In this document: positions 41,108 through 51,235 of the stretch, one piece after another
How positions within the stretch are numbered: position 1 is the stretch's first letter
Layout: every line of letters starts with the position of its first letter
Origin: Flavobacteriales bacterium
Lineage (GTDB): Bacteria > Bacteroidota > Bacteroidia > Flavobacteriales > JANQLC01
Length of the DNA: 64,000 bases
Assembly (NCBI GenBank): GCA_028280815.1
Contig: JANQLC010000030.1
Coordinates: 1 to 64,000, forward strand
Reading direction: 5' to 3'
Notes under the pieces: generated by a model
The model's database searches: none
What the model saw: the letters and a program-made list of their open reading frames with translations, nothing else
Told to the model about the DNA's origin: nothing
Translations under genes and position numbers: made by a program

Positions 41108-41571
41108 AGCGGAAGAAGAACATACCCGATAAAGTCTCAAAAGAATCACATATAGACCGTACTGGGAAACTGACACCCGTAGAGCGGCAAGTACTCGGAT
41201 TATCCAGCCCGAGAGATGAAAAACCAGATGTCAGTTTGAAACATTATGGCCCTAAATTTCAGTGCTTTAGAGAGTGGGATAAGAGAGAACTAAAATCCTT
41301 CTCCGCCTTTGTCAAAAAACTGCGCGTCGCAACCTGGACGGACATTCACAAGCGTTCCGGCAATAGTGGGGAAAAAGTAGGATTTGGGATGGCCTACCAC
41401 AAGAATATAAAAAATACACCATTAGCAGCAGTAGCTCAAAGAATAAGCCTAGATACCGCTCGTTTCTTTGAACTTCGGGTAGGTCAAAAGGCAAGGGTGC
41501 GCGGTTTTAGATGTGTTAGCGCATTCTTTCTCGTATGCTTGGATAGAAACCACGAGATACACCCGCAATAG
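41104..41571 (+). CDS. Putative toxin partner of Panacea antitoxin
   Basis: Starts inside the antitoxin stop (overlap 41104-41107); C-terminus ARFFELRVGQKARVRGFRCVSAFFLVCLDRNHEIHPQ typical of a small RelE/HigB-like partner. Confidence 0.65.
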   Translation: MKRKKNIPDKVSKESHIDRTGKLTPVERQVLGLSSPRDEKPDVSLKHYGPKFQCFREWDKRELKSFSAFVKKLRVATWTDIHKRSGNSGEKVGFGMAYHKNIKNTPLAAVAQRISLDTARFFELRVGQKARVRGFRCVSAFFLVCLDRNHEIHPQ

Positions 41572-41888
41572 GTCTCATATGTTGGAATAAAGTTTTCTTT
41601 TAGATATACGTGATGCACTGACGTACTTCATCAGCATGGTAATTGTGCTCAAACGCAAGCCATTCGCTTTCTTCGGGTTGTTTAGCCAGTTCTTCTAAGC
41701 GCTTCTATAATTCCATATGTCATAAAATAAAATCTCATTGATAATCAGATGTTTACGCTTTATTCCACGGTTTTCCACAGCTAGTCATTAAATGAGAATC
41801 GAGCTCGGTTTCCAAGTATTCCCGATAAGCCTCGAATCCGCATGGATCACAGGACATAGCCAAGGCACATCACAGCGATCATCGATGC

Positions 41889-42656
41889 TCAATCCCTGTT
41901 CAAAGCCCAGATGAGGCGTATGCCTTCGAGGGTGTGCAGTTTGTCAACCCGATCGAATCTGTCGGACAAATCCCGAAATACGTGGGACATGCCGCCCGTG
42001 AGGATCACCATATGGCGTCGCTGTCGCTCCGCGTTGATCCGATTGATCAGGCCTTCCACCATACTGAGGAATCCATATGCGATTCCGGACTGAATACAGC
42101 TCGTCGTATCGGTACCGATAACCTGGGACGGCACGGCGATATCGACATGGGGTAATTGGGCGGTGCTTTCCACCAAGGATTGAAGGGCTGCCTCCACGCC
42201 TGGTGCGATGACCACACCCTTGATATCGCCCCTTTTGTCGACCACCGTATGGGTGAGGGCGGTACCGAAGTCCACGATTATCGCATCCCTCTTATACAAT
42301 TGAAATGCCGCTTCTGCATTGGCGAGCAAGTCTGCACCGAGCGCTTCGCGAACGGGATTTCCAAGCGCAGTCAGACTCGTCTTGGAGCGCGTGGAGATGA
42401 CCAAGGGCTGTGTCTGGAACAAATGGTACAGTCCCGTCTGCAGGGTGGTGGTGAGCTGGGGTACGACACTCGCAATCGCTATGTGCTCGATCTGTGCGCG
42501 CTTCAAGCCGTTATGCGCCAGCATATGGCCCATCAAAACAGCGTATTCATAAGCCGATCGGTACGGAAGCGTACGGAGCGTCCAATCCGTTTCCCAGCCC
42601 GCCTTCCAAACCCCGAATCGAATATTGGAGTTTCCGATGTTTACAGCGAGTAGCAT
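41889..42656 (-). CDS. coaX: Type III pantothenate kinase
   Basis: LLAVNIGNSNIRFGVW, DFGTALTHTVVD, LTGGMSHVF. Confidence 0.93.
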   Translation of the reverse strand: MLLAVNIGNSNIRFGVWKAGWETDWTLRTLPYRSAYEYAVLMGHMLAHNGLKRAQIEHIAIASVVPQLTTTLQTGLYHLFQTQPLVISTRSKTSLTALGNPVREALGADLLANAEAAFQLYKRDAIIVDFGTALTHTVVDKRGDIKGVVIAPGVEAALQSLVESTAQLPHVDIAVPSQVIGTDTTSCIQSGIAYGFLSMVEGLINRINAERQRRHMVILTGGMSHVFRDLSDRFDRVDKLHTLEGIRLIWALNRD

Positions 42657-42691
42657 CTATCATCCGTTCTTTCAAAATTTTTCCCCACCAC

Positions 42692-43552
42692 TCAACCAAA
42701 GACCTCTTCAAAGGTATAGGTTTTATCCAAGCGCACCCCCTTTTCGGTCTGTTTGAGCATACAGACCTGCGTATGGGCATCGTGTTCAAAGAAGACGAGA
42801 TATCCGGCTTCAGCCGCTCGGTTCAAAAACTGCGCTTTTTCCCGTAGGGTTAACAGGGGGCGGGTATCGTAGCCCATCACATAGGGCAAGGGGATGTGTC
42901 CGGTAGTGGGCAGCAAATCGGCGGCGTAAACCAGGGTTTGACCCTGATAGCGGATATGTGGGATCATCTGTTTGTCCGTATGGCCGTCCACGAACAGGAT
43001 ATCGAATCCGAGGGGGGATGCGCTTAAAAAGCCCGACTCGGGCAGGGTGACGAATTCCAGCTGTCCGCTCTCCTGGATGGGTGAGATATTTTCTTTGAGA
43101 AAGGAGGCTTTTTCGCGGGCGTTGGGTTGGGTAGCCCAGCACCAATGGTCGGCATTGCTCCAAAATCGGGCGTTTTTAAAGGCCGGTTCACAAGCCGTTC
43201 GGTCGGCATTCCACCGAATCGCACCACCGCAGTGATCGAAGTGCAAGTGGGTGAGAAACACATCTGTGATATCCGCCCGAGAAAACCCCGCTTTCCGCAA
43301 CGACTTATCCAAGGAAGCATCGCCCCAGGGCGCGAAATAACCGAAGAATTTTTCACTTTGCTTGTCTCCCCACCCCGTATCGATCAAGACGAGTCGATCG
43401 CCATCCTCGATGAGCAAGCAACGCATGGCCAGCTCGATCCGATTGCAGCTGTCGGCCGGGTTGCTGCGCTGCCACAAGACTTTGGGAACCACACCGAACA
43501 TCGCCCCCCCATCCAACCTGAAAAAGCCCGCTTCTATGGGGATGAGTCGCAC
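42692..43552 (-). CDS. MBL-fold metallo-hydrolase
   Basis: FLTHLHFDHCGGAIRW, DTGWGDK, FVDGHTDKQMIP, FFEHDAH. Confidence 0.9.
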   Translation of the reverse strand: MRLIPIEAGFFRLDGGAMFGVVPKVLWQRSNPADSCNRIELAMRCLLIEDGDRLVLIDTGWGDKQSEKFFGYFAPWGDASLDKSLRKAGFSRADITDVFLTHLHFDHCGGAIRWNADRTACEPAFKNARFWSNADHWCWATQPNAREKASFLKENISPIQESGQLEFVTLPESGFLSASPLGFDILFVDGHTDKQMIPHIRYQGQTLVYAADLLPTTGHIPLPYVMGYDTRPLLTLREKAQFLNRAAEAGYLVFFEHDAHTQVCMLKQTEKGVRLDKTYTFEEVFG

Positions 43553-43585
43553 CTGCTATTTTTTGAGGCGAATTTATGAAATCCC

Positions 43586-43975
43586 GTGCTAAAGCAGGGT
43601 GGGCTGTGGTTTTCGCCTGATTTACCCTATCTTTGCAAACTGAGGGTTCAAGGGATGAAGCACGCGGAAATGCAGCGGATCGGAGACAAGGTCGTCGCGG
43701 TGTTGAAGACGATTTACGACCCGGAAATCCCCGTCGATATATTCGAGCTCGGCTTGGTGTACGACGTGCAACTGAGCGACCAAAAAGGGGCTAAAATACT
43801 GATGACCCTCACCTCGCCCAATTGCCCAGTGGCCGAGAGCCTACCGGCCGAGGTAGCGGAAAAGGTGGAAGCCTTAGACGAGATCGACCAGGCAACAGTA
43901 ACACTCACCTTTGACCCCCCCTGGTCGCAGGACATGATGAGTGAAGCGGCCAAATTGGAATTGGGGTTTTTGTGA
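43586..43975 (+). CDS. MIP18/DUF59 family iron-sulfur assembly protein (SufT-like); start probably 43655
   Basis: VLKTIYDPEIPVDIFELGLVYDVQLSD, MTLTSPNCPVAESLP. Confidence 0.88.
   Translation: MLKQGGLWFSPDLPYLCKLRVQGMKHAEMQRIGDKVVAVLKTIYDPEIPVDIFELGLVYDVQLSDQKGAKILMTLTSPNCPVAESLPAEVAEKVEALDEIDQATVTLTFDPPWSQDMMSEAAKLELGFL
43628..43635 (+). promoter_or_regulatory. -7 element TATCTTTG upstream of the MIP18/DUF59 gene
   Basis: TAnnTTTG 20 bp upstream of ATG 43655. Confidence 0.55.
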
Positions 43976-44493
43976 CCATGGCGACAGCAATCGTAAACAA
44001 AGTCGCACAAAGCGGACTGAAAATATTCGATTTGGAAGCCCTTTATCCCGATGGCAAGCGCATGCTTTTGGACATCAAAGCCTGGTTGGACGAAGGCATG
44101 GTACTGCGCGAAAGAGCATTTCGGCAACAGCTGCGCGATCACGATTGGAGCATATACCAAGGTGCCTACGTAGCCGTTTACAATTCGGCGGCTGCCCTGA
44201 TTCCCGCTTGGACCTATATGTTGGTCACCACCTTTCTGCAACCCCATGCCAAAGGCGTGGTACAAGGGGATTTAGAAGCATTGGAAAGCGCGCTCTGCTA
44301 TGCGGCGCTTCACGACTTGGACGTCTCCCCCTACCGGGACGCCCGGGTCATCATCAAGGGCTGTGCCCATAAACCCATACCGCAAGCCGCCTTTGTGGCC
44401 TTGATCCAAAAGCTACTGCCCATCAGCCAGTCCATCATGTACGGTGAAGCCTGCAGCACCGTACCGCTCTTCAAGCGAAAAAAATGCCCCTAG
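43972..44493 (+). CDS. DUF2480 family protein
   Basis: Overlaps DUF59 stop; ALYPDGKRMLLDIKAWLDEGMVLRERAFRQQLRDHDWSIYQGAYVAVYNSAAALIPAWTYML. Confidence 0.75.
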   Translation: MTMATAIVNKVAQSGLKIFDLEALYPDGKRMLLDIKAWLDEGMVLRERAFRQQLRDHDWSIYQGAYVAVYNSAAALIPAWTYMLVTTFLQPHAKGVVQGDLEALESALCYAALHDLDVSPYRDARVIIKGCAHKPIPQAAFVALIQKLLPISQSIMYGEACSTVPLFKRKKCP

Positions 44494-46762
44494 GCAACTC
44501 GGCGTTCAACCCCATCGTCAAAAAGATCAAAATCCCCACTTTCTCTATACTTTTTATATATTTGGCGAAACTCTAAAACCTGTACCTGTGAATTTCGCGA
44601 AGGAGGTCATCCTGTTATCCGTCACCTTCCTCTCGCTGCTCCCAGTCAGCCTCAAGGCCGATGAGGGCATGTGGTTGCTCGCCCTTATCAAGCGACTCAA
44701 CTACGTAGACATGCAAAGGGAAGGCCTACAACTCACGCCCGAGGAAATCTACAGCGTAAACCATTCCAGCCTGGCGTCTGCCATTGTCAACTTTAACGGC
44801 TACTGCACCGGTGAAGTCGTATCGCCCGAAGGGCTTATCTTTACCAACCACCACTGCGGCTACGAAGCCGTTGCCGAGCTCTCCACCCAACAAAACGACT
44901 ACCTAAAAAATGGCTTTTGGGCCTATGACAAAAAAGAAGAGCTAAAACCCACATCGCTATTCGTATCCTTCTTTATACGAATGGCAGACGTGACCGATCG
45001 CATACAAGCGGGTTTGACCGCCAATATGAGTGAACAAGCGCGCCGAGACAAGATTCGCGAGTTCAGCGACCAAATCATCCGTGAAAACAACGGGGGTGGA
45101 AAGTACGGCGTAGAGGTACAATCCTTTTTCAAGGGAAACGAGTTCTATATGTTCGTTTACGAATCCTATCCCGATGTTCGCTTGGCGGGTACCCCGCCTT
45201 CATCCATTGGAAAGTTCGGCGGTGACACCGACAACTGGGAATGGCCGCGCCACACCGGAGACTTTTCCATCTTTCGGGTATATGGGGACAAAGGCGGCAA
45301 GCCGGCAGCCTATTCAGCGGATAATGTACCCTTAAAACCCAAGTACTTTCTACCGATCGATATAGGCGGCGTGAAATCGGGTGATTTTGCCATGATTTTG
45401 GGCTACCCCGGCAGTACAGACCGCTACTTGCCTTCCTGGGGTGTCGACCAGTTGGTGCACATCAGCTATCCCGCTTGGGTAGAAGCGTCCAAAAGCGCTA
45501 TGGACGTCATGAGGCGCTATATGGACCAAAACCGAAAAACCCATATCGACTACGCTTCCAGCTATTCCCAGTTGGCCAACTACTGGAAAAACCGAGCCGA
45601 AATGATCAAATCGCTTACAGCACACCAAACAGCCCGGAAAAAGCGCAAAATCGAAAGGCGATTTGCGAGGTGGGCTCGAAAAAAAGACCATATCGCCCGA
45701 TACGGCCAGGCCCTCAACATGCTCAAAGATTTTTACACCGCCTCAAACGACCATGCCATTCAGCAAAGCTACTTGCGCGGGATCATTCAGCCCAGCGAGA
45801 TGATTAAGACAGTGCTCGGACGTCGGACGAAGGCATTTTTGAAGAATAAGAACTATATGCAACAACCTGAAGCAGTCCAAAAGGCCATAAGAGACCAGAT
45901 ATACGGGAGGCTCAGAGAGCTCTACGCCAAAATGGATATGACATTGGAAAAAGACCTCTTAAAAAAGCAAATTGCGCTGTACGCGAACAGGGTAAAGCCC
46001 GAATCCCAGTTTTCGCTCCTGAGGGAAATCCAAAAGGGCGGGGCTGGCAGCATTTCGTCATACATAGACGATGCATTTGCGCATTCTCTATTCAGTTCCT
46101 TAGATCGGCTCACCGCGTTCTTACAGCACCCCGATGCGGCTGAGCTAAATCGAGACGAGCTATTCGCCCTGGCACAAAACCTGTGGAAAAAATACCACAA
46201 CCCACCGAAATCATACGTCGATAAAAAGAAAGAACGGCGGAAGGGCTATCGATTGCTCTTAAGCGGATTGCGCAAGATGTATCCGCGCAAGAAATTCTAT
46301 CCCGACGCGAATTTTAGCCCGCGGCTGACTTATGGAAAGGTGAGGCGACTGCCGAGAGACAAGCGCAACGACGCCAAGAAGAACTATTACACCACCCTCA
46401 AAGGCGTCATAGCCAAGTACAAACCCGGGAATGAGGAGTTCGACCTGCCGGCCAAGCTGATCAAATTGTATAAGGCAAAGGATTACGGACGATATGTGGA
46501 TGCCGACGGCAGTTTGCACGTCGACTTCTTAACCGACAACGATATCACCGGTGGAAACTCAGGCTCGCCCGTCATCAACGGCAAAGGGCAGCTCATCGGC
46601 CTAGCCTTTGACGGAAACTCGGAGGCCATGAGCGGTGATGTGCAATTCGACAAGAGACGACAGCGCACCATTGCAACGGATATTCGCTATGTGCTCTTTG
46701 TCATCGACAAGTATGCGGGGGCGACCAATCTGATCAGAGAGATGAAGCTCGTAAACGAATAG
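44444..46762 (+). CDS. S46 family serine dipeptidyl-peptidase (DPP7/DPP11-like); likely starts near 44588
   Basis: GYCTGEVVSPEGLIFTNHHCGYEAV, GDTDNWEWPRHTGDFSIFRVY, DITGGNSGSPVINGKGQLIGLAFDGN. Confidence 0.95.
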   Translation: MKPAAPYRSSSEKNAPRQLGVQPHRQKDQNPHFLYTFYIFGETLKPVPVNFAKEVILLSVTFLSLLPVSLKADEGMWLLALIKRLNYVDMQREGLQLTPEEIYSVNHSSLASAIVNFNGYCTGEVVSPEGLIFTNHHCGYEAVAELSTQQNDYLKNGFWAYDKKEELKPTSLFVSFFIRMADVTDRIQAGLTANMSEQARRDKIREFSDQIIRENNGGGKYGVEVQSFFKGNEFYMFVYESYPDVRLAGTPPSSIGKFGGDTDNWEWPRHTGDFSIFRVYGDKGGKPAAYSADNVPLKPKYFLPIDIGGVKSGDFAMILGYPGSTDRYLPSWGVDQLVHISYPAWVEASKSAMDVMRRYMDQNRKTHIDYASSYSQLANYWKNRAEMIKSLTAHQTARKKRKIERRFARWARKKDHIARYGQALNMLKDFYTASNDHAIQQSYLRGIIQPSEMIKTVLGRRTKAFLKNKNYMQQPEAVQKAIRDQIYGRLRELYAKMDMTLEKDLLKKQIALYANRVKPESQFSLLREIQKGGAGSISSYIDDAFAHSLFSSLDRLTAFLQHPDAAELNRDELFALAQNLWKKYHNPPKSYVDKKKERRKGYRLLLSGLRKMYPRKKFYPDANFSPRLTYGKVRRLPRDKRNDAKKNYYTTLKGVIAKYKPGNEEFDLPAKLIKLYKAKDYGRYVDADGSLHVDFLTDNDITGGNSGSPVINGKGQLIGLAFDGNSEAMSGDVQFDKRRQRTIATDIRYVLFVIDKYAGATNLIREMKLVNE

Positions 46763-46783
46763 ATAATTATCAAGAACAAAGAT

Positions 46784-47305
46784 ATGCTAGGAATAAGCCG
46801 AAAAGCCAAAAGATTTACTTATATAGTTCTATTAAGCACACCTTTGTGTTTATTTACGAATTGTGCTACTATAGTTAGTAAGAGTAGATACCCCATTTCT
46901 ATCAACAGTTTCCCCTCTGGAGCAAAAATTACTATCACTGATAAAAGGGGTACTGTAGTTTATCATGGAAATACACCTTTAACTCTAAAATTAAGCGCTG
47001 CGAGTGGTTTTTTTTCAAAAGCTCGTTAGCAGGTAAAATTCGAAAAAGAAGGATATGATAGCAAAACTGTCCCGGTAGTATTTAAGTTAGATGCATGGTA
47101 TTTTGGAAATATTTTGTTTGGTGGTTTGATCGGGCTATTAATCGTTGACCCCGCAACAGGAGCAATGTATAAATTGGATACTGAATTTTTAAATGAAACT
47201 TTGGTTCAGTCAACTGCAAGTGTTCAAAAAGAAGAATTAAAAATTTATACTATAAATGAAATTCCAAATGAATGGAAGAGACATATGGTGGCAATAAGCA
47301 AATAA
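46784..47305 (+). pseudogene. PEGA-like lipoprotein gene interrupted by a single in-frame TAG at 47027-47029
   Basis: ORF 46784..47029 (...SGFFSKAR*) continues in the same frame as QVKFEKEGYDSKTVPVVFKLDAWYFGNILFGGLIGLLIVDPATGAMYKL to 47305. Confidence 0.8.
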
Positions 47306-47323
47306 GTAATATAATCGGACAAA

Positions 47324-48175
47324 ATGAAAAACCAGCTTGTACTCGCAATGGTGATGGGCTTAAAGCTAACCACTTATGCCCAATCTCTAAGGGTGAACAT
47401 CAAAGATGTCGAGGCTGAGGTCTCCGGCCGAATAGGCGTGTCAATATCCGATACGCAGCGCGTAATATGGAATTATCGAGGAGATGAGCGCTTTCCGATG
47501 ATGAGTACGTCCAAAACGCTAGTCTGTGCCAAGTTGCTCTCTGATTTCGACCATGGCCGACTAAGCGAGCGAGATAGCAGCAAAATAGAAAGACAAAATT
47601 TGATTATCTGGTCCCCGGTTACAAAAAAATATATCGGGCAGTTCATTTCACCTAAACAAGCCTGTGAGGCGGCTATGTTGAGCAGCGACAACACGGCTGC
47701 CAATCTGGTTTTAGAAAAAGCCGGCGGGCCAAGAGCCGCGACCCATTTTTTGCGCACTTTCGGCGATCATACCACTCGGTTGGATCGTTACGAGCCCGAC
47801 CTCAACGCTTGTAAAACGGGTGATCTGCGTGATACCACTACGCCTAACGCTATGGTTACGACACTGCGTAAACTGTTATTCGGAGAAGTATTGACGTCAA
47901 GGTCTAAAGATCAGCTCAAACAGTGGATGATACATGATAAAGTTGCTGATTCGCTATTGCGTTCGGTTTTACCTTCCGGCTGGTTGATAGCCGATCGTTC
48001 TGGCGCCGGTTCCGGTTCCAGAGGTATTACCGCTATCATTTGGTCTGAAAGACGTCAGCCATTGATAATTGCCATCTACTTGGCTGAAACAGAACGCGCT
48101 ATTGATGAACAAGACAAAATTATCGCTAGAATCGGTGAAGCGATTTTTGATTCCCATAACGTAGTGCCGTTTTGA
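47324..48175 (+). CDS. Class A beta-lactamase, CARB/PSE-like
   Basis: STSK (S70xxK), SSDN (SDN loop), RLDRYEPDLN (E166 omega loop), DLRDTTTPNAM, LLRSVLPSGWLIADRSGAG (RSG in place of KTG). Confidence 0.9.
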   Translation: MKNQLVLAMVMGLKLTTYAQSLRVNIKDVEAEVSGRIGVSISDTQRVIWNYRGDERFPMMSTSKTLVCAKLLSDFDHGRLSERDSSKIERQNLIIWSPVTKKYIGQFISPKQACEAAMLSSDNTAANLVLEKAGGPRAATHFLRTFGDHTTRLDRYEPDLNACKTGDLRDTTTPNAMVTTLRKLLFGEVLTSRSKDQLKQWMIHDKVADSLLRSVLPSGWLIADRSGAGSGSRGITAIIWSERRQPLIIAIYLAETERAIDEQDKIIARIGEAIFDSHNVVPF

Positions 48176-49506
48176 AAGCATGTCGCTAATGGTTTTTCTA
48201 CTTTAAAATATACTTACTCCAGCCATTTGTGATATTTTTCGCTCTGTGTATTTAATATTCGATACCGAAACCGGCGGATTACCACGAGGCTGCCATGCCG
48301 CTGACAGCGGATACGGATAAGCGGCCCCGCGCCATTCAAATCGCCTAGCAATTACGAGCAATTCGGAATAATACAAGACATTGCCAAAGCCTTGATACGC
48401 GCAAAAGGATCACTGCTTACCCCTACTCGTGTCGGAAAAACCGCAAACCCATGCCAAACCACTAGAGGATATAGGAGTCATTTGAAAACGCCTCATTTGA
48501 CGGGATTATAGCAACGCGTATTCAACCCAGCTCTTATGGAAGCCTCCACGCTAACGCCGACACCGAGACCAGCATCTGATGTTTTTTCGAGTCATGTGGA
48601 ACAACAGGAGCACAAACAAGCCTTGCTCCCACAATAAGGACCTGAGGTCATCAAGCGATTCAGTTTATCATCGGACAGATACGAAGGCAAAAAACAGCCG
48701 CACAAGGGGTAAGACTCAAAAAAGACAGGCTCGAAAAAGATAGGTCCACAAGAGATAGACCCACAAAAAACAGCCCTCTTTTCAAACCGACATACAGATA
48801 TAAAAAACAAATCCCGCCTTTTCAAACTGCCCCCAAGCGATTTATGCTGCGATAGGACTTTCACACAGTACAGGACAAAAAAGGAGGGGCCGTCTTTCAA
48901 GCCATCCCATAAAAACAAACGCAGCACAGCGTTGTGTCTAAGCACCGGAATCCAGTCAGAAAAAGCCTCGGTTCTCAGGTGCCGGAAAAGGATAAAACAA
49001 AAATACCCCTCGCCTTTCAGACTGCTCCAGATTAGAGCATGCGACAAAAGCCACAGCACTGACCCGACCGAATACCCATTTCTCACCCAAGCCGCACAGC
49101 GGTTCAGGATGATTGAACACGGGACAAAGTCAAAAACACAAGCCTCTTTTTCAAAATGCCATACAGAAACAAAAACTCCTTTTCAGGCCATTCCCAGGCT
49201 CTGCCACCTTTATTTCCTGTCTTTTTGTCCTTGTATTCATCGAAAATAATTTCTTTTGTATTGCCATCGAAGGATAGGTAAGCCTTTCTAAAGAAAATCC
49301 AATCATCACCTTAATACGACCCAAGCCAGTGTGATCAAAGACAAAAAAGAGGGAGAATCACCGGCTGCTGCCCACCACAGCGTTTGACTTACACCGCGAC
49401 AGGCTGGACACAGTACGGTAAAGACGTAAAAACAGATGACGCACCAAAAATATTGAGACATGGGCAAGCCCGACCCTAGGGAGGCCCGCAAATAAATCAC
49501 ATTTTT

Positions 49507-49998
49507 ATGTACCTTGGGGCAAAAAAGAAGGATGATATGCAAAGATCCGTTCTAATAGCCTTTTTGGCCTTGTTTATCCTCATACAATTCTTTAGGCCGG
49601 AAAAAAACACAGCCCAAGGACCCAGCCCCAACGACATCAGCACGGTACTCTCCGCGCCCAAATCGGTTTTAACCAAACTGGATGCCGCTTGTTTCAACTG
49701 TCATTCCAACCATACGCGCTACCCCTGGTACGCCGAAGTGGCGCCCATCAGCTGGTGGATGGCCGGTCATATCAGAGCCGGTAAAAAACACCTGAATTTT
49801 TCTGAATTCGCAACTTATCCGAGAAAGAGGCAGCTCCACAAGCTAGAAAAGATCGCCGAAGCCATTGAAGAGGGCTGGATGCCCTTAAAGAGCTACAAAA
49901 TCATGCACCCCGAATCCGTATTAAAAAAGGACGAGATCAAAGAAATCTCAGATTGGTTACAAGCAGCCCAAGCGGATCTGCAAAAACGGACATACTGA
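49507..49998 (+). CDS. Haem-binding domain (Haem_bd) protein; start probably ATG 49537
   Basis: CFNCHSNHTRYPWYAEVAPISWWMAGHIRAGKKHLNFSEF. Confidence 0.85.
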   Translation: MYLGAKKKDDMQRSVLIAFLALFILIQFFRPEKNTAQGPSPNDISTVLSAPKSVLTKLDAACFNCHSNHTRYPWYAEVAPISWWMAGHIRAGKKHLNFSEFATYPRKRQLHKLEKIAEAIEEGWMPLKSYKIMHPESVLKKDEIKEISDWLQAAQADLQKRTY

Positions 49999-50139
49999 GA
50001 CCCGAGAAGCCCGATAAAGCGCGGCGCACAGTTAACACCGAGATACTGATTTTTTTGAAACTATTTTAAACTTCCACCAAAACTTTTTGAATTAAATTTG
50101 ACTTATTGCTGTCTTATACCTAACTTAGCAATCTAAAAT

Positions 50140-50760
50140 CCACAAGTCATAAAGGCAGTAAAGCTACTTTTAACCATCGGATTGGTGTTTGCCCTGTCGT
50201 ATGCTTGCGCACCCGATGAGGGGGAAGGGCTCATTGCCAATAAAAACCCGTTACCGGAACAAAGCATCCACAGCAGTAAGGGAAATTCCCGCCGAGATTC
50301 CAATGGTACGACTATCTCCCTAAGCAAAAACCCTTTATCCCAAGAGCTGCTTCAATCTGTGGAAAAGATTCTCAACCGAGCTGCCAAAATTAACACCGAG
50401 GAATGTGAGTTCGTCCATTTTTTCATTATATGGGATAAGCAGCAGCAAAAAATATCGATGGAATACGTAGAAATCATCGATAATCCCTGGATATTTCCAT
50501 TCCTCGATAGCGTTAGGGGCGATGGCCTCGAAAATCTGGTCGCCAACGGCCAAAGCGTTTACATAGTGACCTGCGATAAAGGATGGGAAAAAGAAGTAAA
50601 GGGAAAATTGGCTGCTGGTAGGGCTGCCTTAAAATGCTTAGACGAAGGCGGTTGTGCCACGGTATGCAGAAAGGAGCCCGATAAAGAAGGGGGATCTCAG
50701 GTTAAAACCGAGGTGCTTTACATACCCGCCGCGTTCTTTAAAAATTTTTTAAAGGAATGA
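50140..50760 (+). CDS. Putative lipoprotein, paralogue of 53978..54634 (start uncertain)
   Basis: LSYACAPDEGEGL lipobox; shares APDEG, LPEQS(I/L)HSSKG(N/D)SRRDSNG, ILNRAA, CLDEGGCATVCRK, IPAAFFKNFLKE with paralogue. Confidence 0.6.
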   Translation, partial: PQVIKAVKLLLTIGLVFALSYACAPDEGEGLIANKNPLPEQSIHSSKGNSRRDSNGTTISLSKNPLSQELLQSVEKILNRAAKINTEECEFVHFFIIWDKQQQKISMEYVEIIDNPWIFPFLDSVRGDGLENLVANGQSVYIVTCDKGWEKEVKGKLAAGRAALKCLDEGGCATVCRKEPDKEGGSQVKTEVLYIPAAFFKNFLKE

Positions 50761-51235
50761 AGAATCCTGATAAAACAGCCAATCTCAAAATAAACAAGGC
50801 TGATTTTTCATACGAAAGTCACAAAACTTCTAAAACCAGACAAAAAGCAACACAGGACTCGCACTCCCAGCTCTAAACCGACAAAATCGTCAATACATCG
50901 ATTTCCATCCACATTACAAAAGGCGCTGCAACAGCCATCCCAGTACAACCATAGCCGCACAGCACTGAAACCTCATACTTCACCAATGAAAAGACAAATC
51001 ATCAATAATTCTCTTATTTCAGCACTTTAGTAGAGATAAGCCTCCATCGCACAACGCCACCGATCGCGTTACTGGGGGAGTAAAGTGAATTGTGTGAGAT
51101 GAGGCAAGGGTGAAAATAGATGGAAACCTAATGGAAACCTAGTAATGATAAGCAATACAGCCAAATAAGGCTGGAAACCCCAATAAAGACGAAATGCGCT
51201 AAAACCGTGTAATCTGAAATTAATTTGTGATTAAC

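Noticed and set aside
48325-48350. Possible additional CRISPR-repeat 3' fragment (atcgcctagcaattacgagc)
   Set aside because: Too short and diverged to separate from chance
48592-49086. 164-aa minus-strand ORF (and 54948..55322 minus)
   Set aside because: Peptide repeats (LKxRDLFFxxxCRF) reflect the degenerate intergenic DNA repeats rather than a conserved protein
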